From positions 27,788,189-27,852,188 of the forward strand of contig JAVMKO010000010.1 of the NCBI GenBank assembly GCA_032164245.1: DNA of 64,000 nucleotides, written 5' to 3'. The stretch is from Sternotherus odoratus (taxonomy: Eukaryota > Chordata > Testudines > Kinosternidae). The position numbers and the translations under genes are program-made. Under the pieces are notes generated by a model. It was given only the letters and a program-made list of their open reading frames with translations, had not been told where the DNA came from and did no database searches. Of the stretch, positions 59,561-64,000 are shown one piece after another; the stretch's first letter is position 1; each line of letters starts with the position of its first letter.

Positions 59561-62380
59561 GGGACTGCCTCCATGCCTATGTGACACTGCCAGAGCGGTG
59601 TGTGGAGGATGTGCTTGAGCTACAAGCCCTGACTTGGAAGCGAGGGTTGGCTGGTGGCATGGCATTTTCAGCCAGGAGACTTTTTAATTTGCAACTCAGT
59701 CTCCTTACCTGGGTCCAATGGAACACAACTTTGATCGCCTTCAGGCCACTCTGCAAAGCCCATTCATTTCCTAGGGCTTTACTGGGAAAGGTGGGATGTT
59801 ATGCTTTGGTTTGCATGGCTTAAGTAGATAGGCTCCCATTTAAATAGAAACGACACTAGATTGGGACTAGGGGTGTGCTGGTAGCTATTACTTAGGAGAC
59901 AGGATTCTTTAATTTTATAACACCACAGCACATCAAGGAAAAGGGGGAGAACTTTTTTTTTCCCCACATGACCTACTGGGGGAGGCATTGCCATAGGGAG
60001 AAATGAGGGAAGGAAGTGGAAATGACCTTGCATTAATGAAGAGCACACACTGCGGGAACAGTAGCCAGCATTAGTATGGCTTTGCTCTAAGGAAGCCTGC
60101 AGCAGCTAAGTCTTACCAATACTAATGAGTTTCATTATGGCCACTTGTAAAAATGAGCCAAATTTTACACAAAGAATAAAGGAGGTTGGGGCTTGGGGAG
60201 AGATTTCCGATGTAATCATAAAATAGAAAAGTTAAGACAAAATGTCCCTTTGGAAGCTCACTTAGCAACTGCTGATGCACCAGGGTCTAAAACAAGGAGT
60301 TCAAGCAAAGAACCCCTCAATTATGATGATTAACAGAAGCATGTCAGAAGTATGCTGTAACTCAGCATAGCAGAGTGTAATCCAGCGCAGCAGCCCAGGT
60401 GAGGACATTAGGGGGTTTCAATGCCTTTTTTGGCTTTCATTTTATCTTTCTAAGTAGAGAATATTTAATAGATCACATTTTTCCCAGGTATCTTAGGAAG
60501 ACTAAAGAGAAGAGGGAAATAAACAATTAGGCCACATACTCCATTCCTCCTTCTCTACTGTCTGACCCCTTCTTTCTTTACAGATAACCAAGGTTCTTGT
60601 CCCCAGAACTGATATGTGCATGTTTTACAGCAAGATTTGAAAATACTAATAAGTGACCGTTATTTTAGAGATGTGGGGAATGTGGATATGGGGGAGGCTG
60701 GGATGGAGAAAGAGGAATGGGAAGGAAAAGCAAAATCTCTTTCGGAAGTTTTTTTAAACCAGTGGTTAGAGGTTATTTCCTTTGCTTTTTGGATCCCATC
60801 CTCCCTCCCTTCTCTCAAGGATGTTGTAGTATTTAGGCTTCAGCTGAGAGGAATCAGCTCTGAAAATCTGAGTACAGGAGCCAGTCGCAGCAGAAGGATT
60901 ATACTAGCCAGAATCAAAAGATGTGTATACTCCAAGTTACTCAGAAGTGACAGTACAGCTATGAAAATCATCCCTCTGCATTCTGATTGGCATTCATGCC
61001 TGCTAAATTACACCAATTCATACTAAATATTAATTCAGAAATAACCATATAACAATATGCAACTGAGACACACCAATCAGACTGTATGGAATTGAGAAAC
61101 AGGAAAAAAACTGTACAGCTCTCTATCAATAACTTGACAGCAACTCCTCACTCTGATTGGCTGGAGAATCCATTTCAGTATAATGAGGTAAATTCACTGT
61201 TTGGGTTTCTCATAAGAAAGTTAGGTAACTTATTTTATCCAATTGATTCAAATTGGTTGTATATGGATTTTGGCGTAATAATGTTCTAAAAACTTTGGAA
61301 ATGTGCACTCATTGAGTATCAACAGTTGGACAGTCTCAAAGCTGGAGGCAAAGCCAAAGGCAGTTAAATATGCTGTCGGCATTATTTAATGAAAGTTTGC
61401 ACCTTATCAGATTTTTTTTTAACAGTGCAGTGGATGTTTAATTTATTGCATTTGAAAATTCAGAATATAGTAATGCCTATGTTAACCCCAAAACAGAGGA
61501 GCAATGATTACAAAATTATGATTTCAAAGTCACCAAAGTATTTTGACCTCAGATTTTTAATTATGAAATATATGACTGAGTAAATCTATTGCCTTCAGTT
61601 CCAAGTTACTTTAACATACAGTCACACCATACTGGAAAGGCTCCTGGATACTCTTCATAAAACCATAACGGGTAAGATCATATATTGAATAAAATTACAT
61701 GTTTTAAAGTTCCTCTTACATGCATAATATTATATTTGTTAAAAAGCCTTTCCAGAGGATAAGTCAACCAGAACGTCTTGCTCAACGGAGTATGGTGTCA
61801 CCAGAGGTGAAACTGAAAACCAAATGCAATCTAACTTTATTAGATCAGATTTTACTCCCAAGTATCTACTTTGCTATTTATTATTGTCCATAATTCAGAC
61901 ACTATTGCTGTTAGCTTTCCCCCCATACTTTAGAAAAGGATACGAGAAAACAGTTACAGGTAAGGGAAAGAGCGAGAATAACAAAATCAATGTGTTATGG
62001 CTTAAGTGTGGACCTGCAACCACACACACAGATAGATCCCCATGGGAGCAATGGTACCCCAGAATAGATCCAACTATTTTATGGACAGTAATAAGAAATG
62101 CCTCCTATCTGTATCTTCACATTTCCCTACTGTTAAATGCAGTCTTTACCTAATTTTGCATTTCACTGTTACCTAGCATTGCACTTATTCAATGGAAAGC
62201 TTACGTTGAGAAACTATATTGAATAGAAATACCTCCATGATTGGGCCCTTAGTAAGCATTTGCATAAAAAACAAGACATTTCCAGATTACTTCATTTTTA
62301 TTTATTGTCTCAAAAAGGACTCCTGTACTTCTCCCAACCAGCTGTGTGTATTGTTCAACCCATTGTTAGTAATCTGCTTC
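59561..62380. other. Unique DNA, no feature seen
   Basis: About 2.8 kb. A 136-codon frame at 60616-61026 has no recognisable domain and no splice support. Confidence 0.45.
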
Positions 62381-62712
62381 TAGAAGCTGGATGGGAAACA
62401 GTTTTTTAGATCCATAAGAGTTTGAGATTTTTGAAATATTTTCCCCATAACAAACAAAGTTGAAATTTCCAAAACTTTTATGAAACAATCTGAAATTTTT
62501 TTTGGACCAGCTTAAGATGAAAATCAAAATGAAACATTCTGATTCATTAACCACCATTTCAAAACAAAAAACTTAGTTTCTAAAATCCCATTTCAAAAAT
62601 TTCAAACTTTTTTAAATCAGGAGATTCATCAAAACTGACTCTTGCCCACCAACAGCTGAGGTTTTGCATTTACCAACTAAAATGTCCACCGGAAAAGTCC
62701 CAACCAGCTCTA
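62381..62712. mobile_element. MITE with TAGAGCTGG ends, about 332 bp
   Basis: Left end TAGAAGCTGGATGGGAAA and right end, inverted, TAGAGCTGGTTGGGACTT. The interior is rich in gaaatttcc/aaaattt words (62425-62620). I know this pattern from sauropsid MITEs. The flanks do not give a convincing duplication. Confidence 0.5.
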
Positions 62713-64000
62713 GAAACCAGGAAATATAGTTTCTCCCTCTACCAATTTTTGTCCTCTCCCATCTGAAAAAATTAGAATGTTTTTCTTGCTGTAGGAGAAG
62801 AGAAACTAGCATGATATTCCTGATTAATATTTCTTATGTACCAGCACTGGTAGTGTCAGTGTCTCTAATGTATTAGGGTTTCTACTTTCTCCGCTGGCTC
62901 AAAACATGATAGGTCCTTTCCCTTATTATTAAAGATTGGCTTGAGCCACAAAACTCAGATTTGGAATAAAATTGAAATCCAAGCCAAGGTTCAGGAATGT
63001 TTGGACTGTAGCATCTCTTCTGGGTCCATATAAAGATAGTTTTTGTGAGGGTCTTAACCTAGTCTCATTTACTTTTAAAAGAAAACACCCAATTGCTTGT
63101 GGTATAGAGTGGTTGATTTCATGAAATATAAAATCCTTAGAACCCAGATGACATACTTCTTAATGAAAACAGATTTAATATACCAGGAGGTTAAATCTTA
63201 AACTAAATCTGGAAGTCCTGTCACAAGCAAAACTCCTATTAGTTTTAATGAGAATTTTGACTGTGAAAGGACTCCCAGGGTCAGTTCCAAAATACCTTTA
63301 TAAAAATAAAACTCACGGAGATAGGATAATAGAATTAAACTGATGATTAACTTAAAAAAATTGGAGTCACCCCATGCCAATATTTCAGATATAATAAACA
63401 GTCTTGAAGAATAAATTCCACTTGTGCATTGCAGAGTGAGATCAAGTTCCTCTTCCCATTCCTACGTGAATTTGAGAGTTTTCAGGACCCTTCTGTAATT
63501 ATTTCTAGGCTAATACTTCTCCACATGTATTACTATTACAGCAATGATCAAGTTGTACACTAACACTCACATGAACTAACAGTATTCATAACCTTATATT
63601 TGAACACAATCCAATCACTTAATTCTCCAGCATTCTCATTCAGAACAGATTCAGTGCTGCAGAAGAGTCAGAGAAAAAACAAAATACACACTCTGAGCCC
63701 ATGCACAAATACACAATGGTGGGTCATGTTTTCTGACATTAATCTCCTCACTCATCAATGATGATCAATCTCAATTATGAGATCAGACACCAGGTATTTT
63801 TTTAATGTACTCCACATAAGAGGTTATAACTACCATGCTAACAGCTATATTAGCATTTTCTCTTTTGATGAGGTCATAACTTGAGAGTGTTTCATCTCCT
63901 GGGAGCAGAGACAAATTTACAAGTTACAGTATCTGAACCCAAGTGCTGAAACTTATATGTGCTTACAAAACACTAAGTTTTTCCCCTCCATTTTCACTCT
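62713..64000. other. Unique DNA, no feature seen
   Basis: AT-rich to the window end, without exon, tandem array or element ends. Confidence 0.5.

Overview
This window looks like non-coding chromosomal DNA from a sauropsid amniote, most likely a turtle, with a crocodilian as the alternative. The background is AT-rich and no intact multi-exon host gene can be read. The repeat mix includes CR1 LINEs, Penelope-like element (PLE) tails, CORE-SINE/MIR copies, short hAT, PIF/Harbinger and Tigger/pogo elements, and LTR elements with 5-bp target duplications. The species call rests on this repeat content and my recall of such families, not on a database match. Element classes were assigned from terminal repeats and target site duplications (TSDs) read directly from the bases.

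Layout. 0.6-1.55 kb: hAT-type element filled by a G-rich minisatellite. 5.64-5.83 kb: one possible host coding exon on the minus strand. 7.5-9.4 kb: CR1 fragment, MIR and an LTR-like block with a perfect 36-bp hairpin. 10.9 kb: Harbinger MITE. 14.5-16.8 kb: a fold-back hAT element whose centre holds two head-to-head PLE copies, one of them interrupted by a solo LTR. 19.5-22.9 kb: short hAT, MIR, Tigger with a long palindrome, and a 1.76-kb hAT element carrying what reads as the promoter, first coding exon and splice donor of a GRK5/GRK6-type receptor kinase gene. 24.9-28.7 kb: 1-kb hAT, PLE tail split by a Harbinger MITE, Tigger, LTR-like block. 28.7-44.7 kb: mostly unique, with scattered small elements. 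44.8-46.1 kb: CR1 split by a 123-bp hAT MITE. 47.8-50.2 kb: a complete, young, non-autonomous LTR retrotransposon with one gag-like ORF bearing three zinc knuckles. 51-53 kb: minisatellite-bearing repeat and a GC-rich hAT. 53-64 kb: mostly unique, with an old L2/CR1-like LINE at 58.7-59.6 kb and a MITE at 62.4 kb.

The most notable items are (1) the hAT element that appears to have captured a host promoter plus first coding exon, (2) the young gag-only LTR element, and (3) the mirror-symmetric PLE/hAT nest. The genes do not form a pathway. The window is best read as a record of nested transposition, in which the order of insertions can be recovered from TSDs and interruptions.
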